In this document: piece by piece, positions 31,947-42,118 of the stretch
Position numbering within the stretch: position 1 is the first letter of the stretch
Layout of the letters: every line of letters begins with the position of its first letter
Origin: Kangiella sediminilitoris
GTDB lineage: Bacteria; Pseudomonadota; Gammaproteobacteria; Enterobacterales; Kangiellaceae
NCBI RefSeq assembly: GCF_001708405.1
Contig: NZ_CP012418.1
Location: 1,240,001-1,304,000 of the forward strand
Direction: 5' to 3'
Length of the DNA stretch: 64,000 nucleotides
Made by a program: the position numbers and the translations under genes
The notes under the pieces: model-generated
Told to the model about the DNA's origin: nothing
Databases searched by the model: none
Seen by the model: the letters and a program-made list of their open reading frames with translations, nothing else

Positions 31947-32124
31947 AGGATTTTCCTGTAATTTCTACAAAGCCGATATGATACCTGACTCGGTACAAAA
32001 TCACCAAGGAGGAAACATTTTTTAACAGACTGGACTGATCATTCGATTTCTCATGCCCCTTAAACTCGCTATAATGACTCGCGAAAATGAAACATGTGAC
32101 CATAAATTAACAAAGGGTACTTTT

Positions 32125-33969
32125 ATGATAACTCTAAAAAGAGCCGTCAGCGCTGCCATACTGACCAGCGCCCTGCTGGGCCATCCCGTTATCTCTACTG
32201 CTGCTGGCAGCAAAGACGTAACTGTTGAAGACGCAGCTGCTTTTGTTGCTGATGCTGAAAAGCGATTAACCGATATTGCCGAATATGCAGCTCGTATCGC
32301 CTGGGTCAACGCTAATTTTGTAACCCACGATACAACGATGCTGAACGCACAGGTTGGTGAAGAGTATACAAAGCTTGGCGTAGAGCTTGCTAATGAAGCC
32401 AAGAAGTTTAACGGCCTCGATCTTCCTTACGACCTTAACCGTAAAATCGAAATGATCAAGCTTGGCCTGACATTACCAGCTCCATCAGACCCGAAAAAAA
32501 CAAAACAACTAGCAGAAATCAGCTCTAAGTTAGACAGTATTTATGCGAAAGGCAAAAGCCCTGATGGCCGTAGCCTGGGCGAACTAAGTCAGGTATTACG
32601 GGAATCTCGAGATGCTGACGAGCAGCTGAAGGCCTGGACTGGCTGGCGTGAAATATCTAAGGAAATGCGTCCTCTTTACCAGCAGATGGTAGAAATCGCC
32701 AACGAAGGCTCTAAAGAGCTTGGCTATGCCGACACAGGTACTATGTGGCGTTCAAAGTACGATATGCCTGCTGATGGCTTTGCTAATGAAATGGACCGTT
32801 TATGGGGACAGGTAAAGCCTCTCTATACTGCCCTGCACTGTCATGTAAGAGCCGAGCTGAATGAAGAGTATGGTGATGAGGTGGTCTCAACAGACAAACC
32901 TATCCCAGCTCATCTTCTCGGTAATATGTGGGCACAACAGTGGGGTAATATCTACGATATCGCTGGTCCTGACAGTGCCGGTGAAGGTATTGATATCGAT
33001 CCAATTCTGCGTGAACACTATGGCGTTGATAAAGATGAAGTCAGTCATGAAGAGAAAGAAGTCGCGGTTAAGAAAATGGTTAAAACAGCCGAAAACTTCT
33101 TCTCATCTCTTGGCTTCGCTCCATTACCACAAACCTTCTGGGAGCGTTCGCTTTTCGTAAAACCGCGTGATCGCGATGTCCAATGCCATGCCAGCGCCTG
33201 GGATATTGATAATGAAGAAGATATTCGTATTAAGATGTGTACTGAAATCAATGGCGAAGACTTCCAGACTGTACACCACGAACTTGGTCACAACTACTAC
33301 CAGCGTGCATACAAAGATCAGCCAATCTTGTATAAAGGCAGTGCCAACGACGGCTTCCATGAAGCTATTGGCGATACAGTAGCCCTCTCAATCACACCAA
33401 AGTACCTGAAGCAAATCGGGCTTATCGACGAAGAACCAGATGCCAGCGCTGATATTGCTTTGTTAATGCGTTCAGCATTAGACAAAGTTGCATTCTTACC
33501 TTTTGGTTTAATGGTCGATCAATGGCGTTGGAAAGTATTCAATGGTGAGATATCACCTGAAGAATACAACCAGGGCTGGTGGGAACTGCGTCAAAAATAC
33601 CAGGGCATCGATGCTCCGGTTGCTCGAACCGAAGATCATTTTGACCCAGGTGCAAAATACCATATTCCCGGTAATACACCTTACTCACGTTACTTCCTGG
33701 CTCACATTCTACAGTTCCAGTTCTATCGTGAAATGTGTGAGATGGCTGGCAACGAAGGCCCACTTCACCGTTGCTCTTTCTATGGCAATAAAGAAGTCGG
33801 CGAGAAGCTAATCAAGATGCTAGAAATGGGCTCTTCACGTCCTTGGCCTGACGCTCTTGAAGCTATGACCGGTAGCCGTGAAATGGATGCAACAGCGGTA
33901 CTTGAGTACTACGCCCCGCTGAAAACATGGTTGGATGAACAAAACAAAGGTCGTAACTGTGGCTGGTAA
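32125..33969 (+). CDS. Secreted M2 family metallopeptidase (ACE-like peptidyl-dipeptidase)
   Basis: A 614-residue exported zinc peptidase related to angiotensin-converting enzyme, which removes C-terminal dipeptides. A signal peptide (about 1-26, ending TAAG) starts at the ATG at 32125; the open frame begins 24 codons earlier but without a signal peptide. The zinc motif HHELGH gives His385, Glu386 and His389, and the third ligand is Glu413 in FHEAIGD. The C-terminal half carries TPYSRYFLAHILQFQFY, the ACE chloride/substrate pocket region. Length and motifs match the single-domain bacterial enzymes such as those of Xanthomonas. Likely periplasmic, in keeping with a peptide-feeding lifestyle. 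A strong terminator follows. Confidence 0.93.
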   Translation: MITLKRAVSAAILTSALLGHPVISTAAGSKDVTVEDAAAFVADAEKRLTDIAEYAARIAWVNANFVTHDTTMLNAQVGEEYTKLGVELANEAKKFNGLDLPYDLNRKIEMIKLGLTLPAPSDPKKTKQLAEISSKLDSIYAKGKSPDGRSLGELSQVLRESRDADEQLKAWTGWREISKEMRPLYQQMVEIANEGSKELGYADTGTMWRSKYDMPADGFANEMDRLWGQVKPLYTALHCHVRAELNEEYGDEVVSTDKPIPAHLLGNMWAQQWGNIYDIAGPDSAGEGIDIDPILREHYGVDKDEVSHEEKEVAVKKMVKTAENFFSSLGFAPLPQTFWERSLFVKPRDRDVQCHASAWDIDNEEDIRIKMCTEINGEDFQTVHHELGHNYYQRAYKDQPILYKGSANDGFHEAIGDTVALSITPKYLKQIGLIDEEPDASADIALLMRSALDKVAFLPFGLMVDQWRWKVFNGEISPEEYNQGWWELRQKYQGIDAPVARTEDHFDPGAKYHIPGNTPYSRYFLAHILQFQFYREMCEMAGNEGPLHRCSFYGNKEVGEKLIKMLEMGSSRPWPDALEAMTGSREMDATAVLEYYAPLKTWLDEQNKGRNCGW

Positions 33970-33995
33970 TTGATTTCAACAGCTAGAAAACAATT

Positions 33996-34022
33996 AAGGC
34001 GCCAATATGGCGCCTTTTTTCT
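33996..34022 (+). terminator. Terminator after the M2 peptidase gene
   Basis: AAGGCGCCA (33996-34004) pairs perfectly with TGGCGCCTT (34008-34016) around a three-base loop and is followed by T residues. Confidence 0.92.
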
Positions 34023-34054
34023 ATAAAAATATGATACTAAGCTTACGATAGAGA

Positions 34055-34726
34055 CTAAAATACAAAAAGGTATATACTCAGGAAGTGGCAGATAGCCCCA
34101 CCTAGAACAAACATATGCCAAATTGCGTGATTGAAAGGAATTCTACGGTCTGCAGCATAGAAAATTGTTCCCAGTGTGTAGGATAAGCCCCCTGCAAGTA
34201 GTAGCCACAAAGCTCCAGGAGCGACATTATCTAACATTTCAGGGGCAGCAATAACTATAACCCACCCCATCAAAATGTATGTGATTAGAGATACTTTAGG
34301 GAATCGCAACTGATACTTGGTTTTAAATATTATTCCAAACAGAGCCAAGCCCCATATTACACCGAACAATACCCACCCCATAAAACCGTTAAGGCTGATA
34401 AGAGTAAATGGTGTATAGGTTCCGGCTATCAGAAAGTAAATTGCACAATGATCCAGGGTTTGGAATACCTTTTTTACAGATTCAGGCTGGAAGCTATGGT
34501 AAAGGGTCGAAGTCGTGAATAGAACGATCAGGCTAATACCATAAACAATTGCGCTTGCTAGTTTCCAACCATCCAGAGGGTCTATTGCAGTCATGATCAT
34601 CATAGTCATCGCTGCAACGCTTAATAAAGCACCAATAGCGTGACTGGACGCATTGGCAATCTCTTCACCAATGCTATAGGTATGTTCTGTTAACTCAACA
34701 TCAAGATGCGCTCTTGGTTGTGTCAT
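34055..34726 (-). CDS. Hemolysin III / PAQR family membrane protein (TrhA-like)
   Basis: A 223-residue protein with seven membrane segments. EEIANASSHAIGALLSVAAM, TLYHSFQPESVKKVFQTLDHCAIYFLIAGTYTPF and the C-terminal HAIWHMFVLGGAICHFLSIY carry the Ser, His and Asp residues conserved as a putative metal site in the PAQR/hemolysin III/alkaline ceramidase superfamily. Relatives in Bacillus and E. coli are linked to membrane fluidity control. The ATG at 34726, with GGAGAG just upstream, is preferred to the ATG at 34738. It follows fadH on the same strand by 23 bases, so a link to fatty-acid metabolism is plausible. Confidence 0.9.
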   Translation of the reverse strand: MTQPRAHLDVELTEHTYSIGEEIANASSHAIGALLSVAAMTMMIMTAIDPLDGWKLASAIVYGISLIVLFTTSTLYHSFQPESVKKVFQTLDHCAIYFLIAGTYTPFTLISLNGFMGWVLFGVIWGLALFGIIFKTKYQLRFPKVSLITYILMGWVIVIAAPEMLDNVAPGALWLLLAGGLSYTLGTIFYAADRRIPFNHAIWHMFVLGGAICHFLSIYLFVF

Positions 34727-34749
34727 TGTTCTCTCCATTACTGTAATTA

Positions 34750-36795
<2,046 letters not shown>

Positions 36796-36818
36796 TTATT
36801 GGTCTTAGCCATAAGTCT

Positions 36819-36833
36819 ACTGGTATAACCAGT
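36819..36833 (-). promoter_or_regulatory. FadR-like palindrome upstream of fadH
   Basis: ACTGGTATAACCAGT is a perfect 6-3-6 inverted repeat similar to the enterobacterial FadR site (core TGGTC-N-GACCA, with two central mismatches). A TTGACT hexamer on the minus strand (36854-36849) precedes it, so the palindrome overlaps the likely -10 region, where repressor binding would block fadH transcription. Confidence 0.5.
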
Positions 36834-37001
36834 CTTGTGCAATGCTTGAGTCAATATTAGCTAACAAATTAAGCGAAAGAAAAGCAATATAAAACAATAG
36901 GTTATCATTTCGTTACATTTAATAACTAGTCACAAAATAAGCAATTTGGTTAAAATTGGCGCATATTTGAAATTAGATTGAAGAAAGAAGGAAAATAAGA
37001 C

Positions 37002-38873
37002 GTGTCAAAACCAAACTCGATAATCGGTAGATTCTTTTACCGGATCTGGAAAACCGTGGATGTATCAGGACGACTTTTTATCGGCCTGATAGCTATTACC
37101 TTATTTGTATTATTTGTTAGAAGCTGCGTCAGCGGTCCTGACTTGCCAAAAGTGAACGATGGCTCTGCACTAATACTGAACCCAACCGGTATACTTGTTG
37201 AGCAGGAAAAATATGTAGATCCGATTGAGAAAGTTATTGCTGGAGCACAAGGTGCAAATGATTTAGAAGCATCTATGTATGATTTACTGGATGCCATTGA
37301 GTATGCCAAAAAGGATGACAGCATCAGTGTTATGGTTATTCAGACCAACAAGCTGATGGGAGCTTACGGCGGTATCAGCAAATATCAGGATTTACGTGAG
37401 GCAATCCAAGATTTCAAAACTACCGGTAAGAAGGTTATCGCAGTAGCAGACTGGTATTCTCAGGGTCAGTACTATCTAGCTTCTGTAGCTGATGAGGTAT
37501 ACATGAATCCTCAGGGCAGCATGATGTTCGATGGTATGGCTAGAACAGGAACCTACTTTAAGTCCGCTCTTGATAAACTGGGTGTTAATGTTCACGTTTT
37601 CCGCGTTGGAACCTTTAAGTCGGCAGTTGAGCCATTTATCCGAGACAACATGTCTGATGCCGCCAAAGAGGCCAACATAGAATGGTTGGGTGATTTGTGG
37701 AAAGCAATGAAAACAGACATTGCGGGTTCTCGTGACATGAGCGTCGAAGAGTTCGATAGCTTTATCGAAAACTACCTGCCAATTATACAGCAACACAATG
37801 GTGATGGTGCTCAGGCAGCTCTAAGTAGTGGTTTTGTCGATAAGCTAATGACTCGTGGTGACTTCCGCGAATATATGATCAATAAAGTTGGTCTCAATGA
37901 CAAAAAAGACTCTTATCAGGCTATTGGCTACAAAAAATACCTGAAGGCTCGTCGCCCTCTTATTGATATGCCAAGTGGTAAAGATAAGGTTGCGGTCATC
38001 GTAGCAAAAGGTGAAATTGTGGATGGTAACCGTAAGGAAGGTATCATTGGAGGTGACAGCACAGCTCGCTTAATTCGTAAGGCTCGACTGGATGATTCCG
38101 TTAAAGCCATCGTTATGCGTGTTGACAGCCCGGGAGGCAGTGCCTTTGCTTCAGAAGTTATTCGAAGCGAACTGGCACGAGCTCAAAAAGAAGGAAAAAT
38201 TGTTGTGACTTCCATGGCCGGCATGGCTGCTTCGGGCGGATACTGGATATCAGCTACGTCAGATGAAATCTGGGCTCACCCAACTACAATTACCGGCTCA
38301 ATCGGTATCTTTGGTATGGTTCCAACGTTTGAAGAGCCTTTAAATAAAATCGGCATCAACAGAGATGGCGTTGGTACAACAAAATGGTCTCGCTCTTTTG
38401 ACATCATGTCTGGCATCTCCGAAGACTTCAAAGCCGTTATTCAGGCTAATATTGAGAAAGGATACGATGACTTCTTAAGTTTAGTCGCGGAAGGTCGTGA
38501 TATGACCAAGGAAGAAGTAGACAGCATAGCCCAAGGTCGAGTCTGGTCTGGTGAAGATGCTCATCGCCTTGGACTGGTAGATAAACTGGGTGACCTGGAT
38601 GACGCAGTTAAGTCTGCAGCAAAGTTAGCCAATATTGATGATTATGATGTTCGCTTTATAAAACGTGAATTGGATCCAACTGAAAAAATGATTCGCGATA
38701 TTTTAAGCAACGCTAAGGCCACCGGTGATTACTCAGCCCTGGAATCTGTATCAGCGAAAACCAACCCTCTTCTTCATGCAGTAAATAGTCAGGTAAAAGA
38801 GATTTATAGACTCATTCAAAACTATAATGATCCGAACCATGCTTACCTGCACTGTATGTGTGAAGTGAAATAA
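37002..38873 (+). CDS. sppA: Signal peptide peptidase SppA, 67K type
   Basis: A 623-residue inner-membrane serine protease that degrades cleaved signal peptides and other membrane fragments. An N-terminal helix (about 25-41) is followed by two tandem S49 domains. The catalytic lysine is Lys206 in GTFKSAVEPF and the serine is Ser411 in MAASGGYWIS, close to E. coli Lys209/Ser409. The start is GTG with AAGGA 9 bases upstream. The C-terminus ends in HCMCEVK, two cysteines that I do not recall from other SppA proteins. A clear terminator follows. The 230 bp upstream contain no recognised gene. Confidence 0.95.
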   Translation: MSKPNSIIGRFFYRIWKTVDVSGRLFIGLIAITLFVLFVRSCVSGPDLPKVNDGSALILNPTGILVEQEKYVDPIEKVIAGAQGANDLEASMYDLLDAIEYAKKDDSISVMVIQTNKLMGAYGGISKYQDLREAIQDFKTTGKKVIAVADWYSQGQYYLASVADEVYMNPQGSMMFDGMARTGTYFKSALDKLGVNVHVFRVGTFKSAVEPFIRDNMSDAAKEANIEWLGDLWKAMKTDIAGSRDMSVEEFDSFIENYLPIIQQHNGDGAQAALSSGFVDKLMTRGDFREYMINKVGLNDKKDSYQAIGYKKYLKARRPLIDMPSGKDKVAVIVAKGEIVDGNRKEGIIGGDSTARLIRKARLDDSVKAIVMRVDSPGGSAFASEVIRSELARAQKEGKIVVTSMAGMAASGGYWISATSDEIWAHPTTITGSIGIFGMVPTFEEPLNKIGINRDGVGTTKWSRSFDIMSGISEDFKAVIQANIEKGYDDFLSLVAEGRDMTKEEVDSIAQGRVWSGEDAHRLGLVDKLGDLDDAVKSAAKLANIDDYDVRFIKRELDPTEKMIRDILSNAKATGDYSALESVSAKTNPLLHAVNSQVKEIYRLIQNYNDPNHAYLHCMCEVK

Positions 38874-38892
38874 TAAGAAGTAGTTACATGTG

Positions 38893-38922
38893 AAAAGGCA
38901 GCATAGGCTGCCTTTTCTTTTT
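38893..38922 (+). terminator. Terminator after sppA
   Basis: AAAAGGCAGC (38893-38902) pairs with GCTGCCTTTT (38907-38916), four-base loop, T-rich tail. The A-rich left arm may let it act on the converging ATPase gene too. Confidence 0.9.
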
Positions 38923-38930
38923 CATAGATC

Positions 38931-40916
38931 TTATTCGTCATCTTCACTTTTTAACTGGCTGGCATTGGCTCTGATTTTATAGACCTCAAAAGCCGAGATT
39001 TCTTTATTCCTTGCTAAATCAAGTGCCATATCCGCCAATCTGACCATGCCCTGCTTTTCCGCTTTCTGTGCAAGTTTCTCAATATCCAACGATTCATTAA
39101 TCTCTCGACTGATATCAGGGGTAATAGTCAATAGTTCATAGACTGAACGGCGCCCAGCGATTCCTGTATTAAAGCATTCAGAGCAACCAGCTCCTCTATA
39201 AAAGGTATCATTCTTCTTGGCCTGGATTTCATGTCGTATAGAGTCAGGCACCTCTTCTTTTTCGAGGCAGAGCGGGCAGTTTTTCTTAACAAGTCTTTGC
39301 GCCAATATACCCACAAGAGCATCCTTTAAAAGATAAGGCTCCACACCCATTTCAATAAGGCGTGTAATAGTACTGACAGCGCTATTGGTATGGAGTGTAC
39401 TAAGAACTAAATGGCCTGTAAGAGCACTTTCAACAGCTATTTTTGCTGTTTCATCATCACGAATTTCGCCAACCATAATGACATCTGGGTCATGCCTTAA
39501 AATGTTGCGTAAAGCTCTGGCAAATGTATAGCCAATTTTATGGTTAACGGGAATCTGCGTGACACCATCTATTTTATACTCGACAGGTTCTTCTACTGTT
39601 ACTATATGCGGTCCTTCTTTAACCTTTTCCTGTAAAGCGGCGTAAAGTGTTGTAGTTTTACCTGAACCTGTTGGGCCCGTAACAAGGAATATGCCGTAAC
39701 TGGAACGTAATAAGTTGGTAAGCTTTTCCGTATCCTTGGTGTTAAGTCCAATTTCTTTAATGTCTCTTAACCCCTGGGAGCTGTCTAATATCCTGATCAC
39801 GACGCTTTCCCCATAAACGGTTGGCATAATTGATATACGCATATCAACACTTTTGTTGTTACCTGAATATTCTATGCGGCCATCCTGTGGCAAACGTCGT
39901 TCCGAAATATCCATACCGCCAATAATTTTTACGCGACTGACAAGTGCTGGATGCAGAGATAAATTGAGCTTTCTTACTGGCGTCAAAGTACCATCTATAC
40001 GGAATAGCAACTCCAGGTGATCAGCACGGGGGTGCAGGTGTATATCAGAAGCTCCTTTCTCAATAGCATCAGTAATAATCGTTGCCATGAGGCTGATAAC
40101 ACCTTTCTTTTTACCCAGACTTTCTATTTCATTGGTAGCGAGGCTTGTTTTGTTAGTAATCCCAGATTTTTCAAGTTCGCTCAGGGCCTCTTTTTCATTC
40201 TGAAATTGAACCACACCACTGAGGTACTCCAGAAGTTCTTTTTTATCAGCTTTTTTTGGCTCTATATTGCAACCTGCTATAAAGCTGAGAGTTTGAATAG
40301 CATCAATCTGCTTTGGATTTGAAAATGCAACTTCAAGGAAGTGACCGTGTTTTCTTAAAGGGAGAGCCTGGTATTTGAATAGAAGATCTGAGGGAAACTT
40401 TCTTACCCAGTGTTCATCAATATTAATATCTTGGAGTCTGACCTCCTCAACGCCATTATGAAGCTCTTGATCTGCAGTATCTATGCCAAAGGTAGATGGG
40501 CCATTACTCTCAATGAGCTTAATGTCTGATACGTTTTGCTCAGAAACCAGTACAATAAAAACATGTCCTTTGTGGAGCCTCAGTATCTTCCATACACCAT
40601 TTTCATTATCGCAAGTTAAACACTGCCCCTTTATCGAAAAGTTCCCTTTCATTTCGATTTTATAGTTGGAATATTTGCTACTTCCAGTTGCGTCTGCAAA
40701 CTCATCTAAACTTTCAAAAACAGGCTTCTGGATAAAGACATATAACAGTTCTTCGAAAGGAAAGGGACCATTATCAGTTATAAATAAATGTTCTTTGAAA
40801 TTAACCTCTAGCAGTTTTTGTTCAGATAGCTGATTCTCAGTATCAGAGAAAATACTATTGGTAACGGTGTTTTGAGAGTTTTTAATAGCCTCTGAAAGTA
40901 ATTCTTCGTACTGCAC
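38931..40916 (-). CDS. GspE/PilB-type secretion ATPase, orphan
   Basis: A 661-residue AAA-type motor of the type II secretion/type IV pilus assembly family. Residues 165-232 resemble the GspE/MshE N-terminal domain; residues 270-640 are the ATPase with Walker A GPTGSGKT (414-421), Asp box, Walker B DPDVIMVGEIRD (476-487), His box TGHLVLSTLHTN and a tetracysteine zinc site (Cys547, 550, 578, 581). The first 160 residues do not look like standard family N-termini and include a C-x2-C pair (99-102). No pilin, platform or secretin genes are nearby, so its machine must be encoded elsewhere or be unusual. Confidence 0.9.
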   Translation of the reverse strand: MQYEELLSEAIKNSQNTVTNSIFSDTENQLSEQKLLEVNFKEHLFITDNGPFPFEELLYVFIQKPVFESLDEFADATGSSKYSNYKIEMKGNFSIKGQCLTCDNENGVWKILRLHKGHVFIVLVSEQNVSDIKLIESNGPSTFGIDTADQELHNGVEEVRLQDINIDEHWVRKFPSDLLFKYQALPLRKHGHFLEVAFSNPKQIDAIQTLSFIAGCNIEPKKADKKELLEYLSGVVQFQNEKEALSELEKSGITNKTSLATNEIESLGKKKGVISLMATIITDAIEKGASDIHLHPRADHLELLFRIDGTLTPVRKLNLSLHPALVSRVKIIGGMDISERRLPQDGRIEYSGNNKSVDMRISIMPTVYGESVVIRILDSSQGLRDIKEIGLNTKDTEKLTNLLRSSYGIFLVTGPTGSGKTTTLYAALQEKVKEGPHIVTVEEPVEYKIDGVTQIPVNHKIGYTFARALRNILRHDPDVIMVGEIRDDETAKIAVESALTGHLVLSTLHTNSAVSTITRLIEMGVEPYLLKDALVGILAQRLVKKNCPLCLEKEEVPDSIRHEIQAKKNDTFYRGAGCSECFNTGIAGRRSVYELLTITPDISREINESLDIEKLAQKAEKQGMVRLADMALDLARNKEISAFEVYKIRANASQLKSEDDE

Positions 40917-41093
40917 AATGACTCCCTATGAATACTTCAGTTAAGGTAAGACCAAATAAAGCATTAATACCACTATAATATTTTTTCAAAGGGATAGCAC
41001 TTCTTTAAAATAGAGAACTTAAATAAGACACTCCTACTAGAACTGACTAAACGAGTTTAAGTTAGCTTTACTTTATGGGAAATAAGACAGGCA

Positions 41094-41120
41094 TAAAAAA
41101 ACCTGCAACAAGTGCAGGTT
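41094..41120 (-). terminator. Terminator after tRNA-Asp
   Basis: On the minus strand, AACCTGCA and TGCAGGTT (41120-41113 and 41107-41100) form an eight-base stem with a five-base loop, followed by six T, 11 bases downstream of the tRNA CCA end. Confidence 0.9.
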
Positions 41121-41130
41121 TCTTAAATAG

Positions 41131-41207
41131 TGGCGGAGCGGACGGGACTCGAACCCGCGACCCCCGGCGTGACAGGCCGGTATTCTAACCAGCTGAACTA
41201 CCGCTCC
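41131..41207 (-). tRNA. tRNA-Asp (anticodon GTC)
   Basis: The 77-base minus-strand sequence folds as a standard tRNA: acceptor stem GGAGCGG/CCGCTCC, D-arm with TAGTTCAGCTGGTTAGA, anticodon loop CTGTCAC (anticodon at 41173-41171), T-arm GCGGGTTCGAGTCCCGT, G discriminator and an encoded CCA. It is very similar to E. coli tRNA-Asp. A strong promoter lies about 70 bases upstream and a terminator directly downstream. Confidence 0.97.
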
Positions 41208-41281
41208 GCGATGTCTAACCTAGTACTGTAATGTGCTTTGTTAGAGTGTTTTGCTGGCGACCTCATCGGTCAACGACGCGC

Positions 41282-41310
41282 ATATTACTGGCGTTCCCCT
41301 ATTCCGTCAA
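41282..41310 (-). promoter_or_regulatory. Promoter of tRNA-Asp with GC-rich discriminator
   Basis: On the minus strand TTGACG (41310-41305) and TAATAT (41287-41282) are 17 bases apart, followed directly by GCGCG. A GC-rich discriminator is typical of stringently controlled stable-RNA promoters. The start would be near 41275, leaving a leader of about 67 bases. Confidence 0.7.
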
Positions 41311-41376
41311 CTCTTTTTTTCATTTTTATTTAATTTTTTTAAAAAACGTACAAAACACGAACAAAAAGGCTAAAAA

Positions 41377-41823
41377 TCAATCAGTTATAGCAACCCAGGC
41401 GATAATACGCTCTTCGATTTCTTCAGGGTTTAAATCCCTCTCACTGACTAACTTTCGATGTAGGCTTTCACCTTTTTTATGGATTAACTGCGGATCACCT
41501 GAAACAAGATGATGCCACTCCGGAAGGTCTTCCCCTCGGGCGACCAGTTTGTAAGCACAGCTATCAGGTAGCCAATAATAATCATCAAGTGTCTTTGGGG
41601 TAATCTGAACGCAGTCAGGTACCTTACTTAAACGATTGTCGTAATCTGTACATCTAAGTGTCTTTGTGTCCAATAAATGACAACCAACGTCAGTCTGCAT
41701 CAACATCGTGTCGCTATCATCTAGAAACTGTATACGACAACATTTTCCACAGCCATCACATAATGACTCCCATTGCTGATGAGTCATTTTATCCATAGGT
41801 GTGTTTAGCCAGAACTTTTCCAT
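41377..41823 (-). CDS. ycgN: YcgN family cysteine cluster protein
   Basis: A 148-residue soluble protein. CDGCGKCCRIQF near residue 22, then a Cys in DVGCHLLD, one in LRCTDYDNR and one in VPDCVQI make up the conserved cysteine cluster, probably a metal or Fe-S site. The ending HHLVSGDP is typical of the UPF0260/YcgN family, whose function is not known. Its ATG shares one base with the ycgL stop, so the rnd-ycgL-ycgN block is co-transcribed, as in other gammaproteobacteria. Confidence 0.93.
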   Translation of the reverse strand: MEKFWLNTPMDKMTHQQWESLCDGCGKCCRIQFLDDSDTMLMQTDVGCHLLDTKTLRCTDYDNRLSKVPDCVQITPKTLDDYYWLPDSCAYKLVARGEDLPEWHHLVSGDPQLIHKKGESLHRKLVSERDLNPEEIEERIIAWVAITD

Positions 41824-42095
41824 TACGAGCTGTTTTTTTCAATCAAGCCAGCCAGTTCCTCTTGTGTTGGGGGCATTTGCAAATAATACCCGTCTTCCTC
41901 AAGTTTTGACTTAAGTTCATGTATCTCAACTAGAGCCAACTTGTCACGTTTACTTAAGTCGATATGCATTACCAACTCAGGCTCACCCCAGACGGACATC
42001 AAGCCCTCAGGTAGTTCATCTAAATCCGCTTCAAACGGTACATATAAGTAAGTGTCAGGCTTCTTTGCGCTTTTATAAACACTGCACATCATCAT
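41823..42095 (-). CDS. ycgL: YcgL domain-containing protein
   Basis: A protein of 88-90 residues of the small YcgL family (CSVYKSAKKPDTYLYV opening, LPEGLMSVWGEPELVMHIDLSKRDKLA, and GYYLQMPP near the end). The fold is alpha/beta and the function unknown. Three ATG codons in a row make the exact start ambiguous by up to two residues. Lies 23 bases downstream of rnd. Confidence 0.93.
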   Translation of the reverse strand: MMMCSVYKSAKKPDTYLYVPFEADLDELPEGLMSVWGEPELVMHIDLSKRDKLALVEIHELKSKLEEDGYYLQMPPTQEELAGLIEKNSS

Positions 42096-42118
42096 AGGAC
42101 TACTCGTTAAATTTTATA

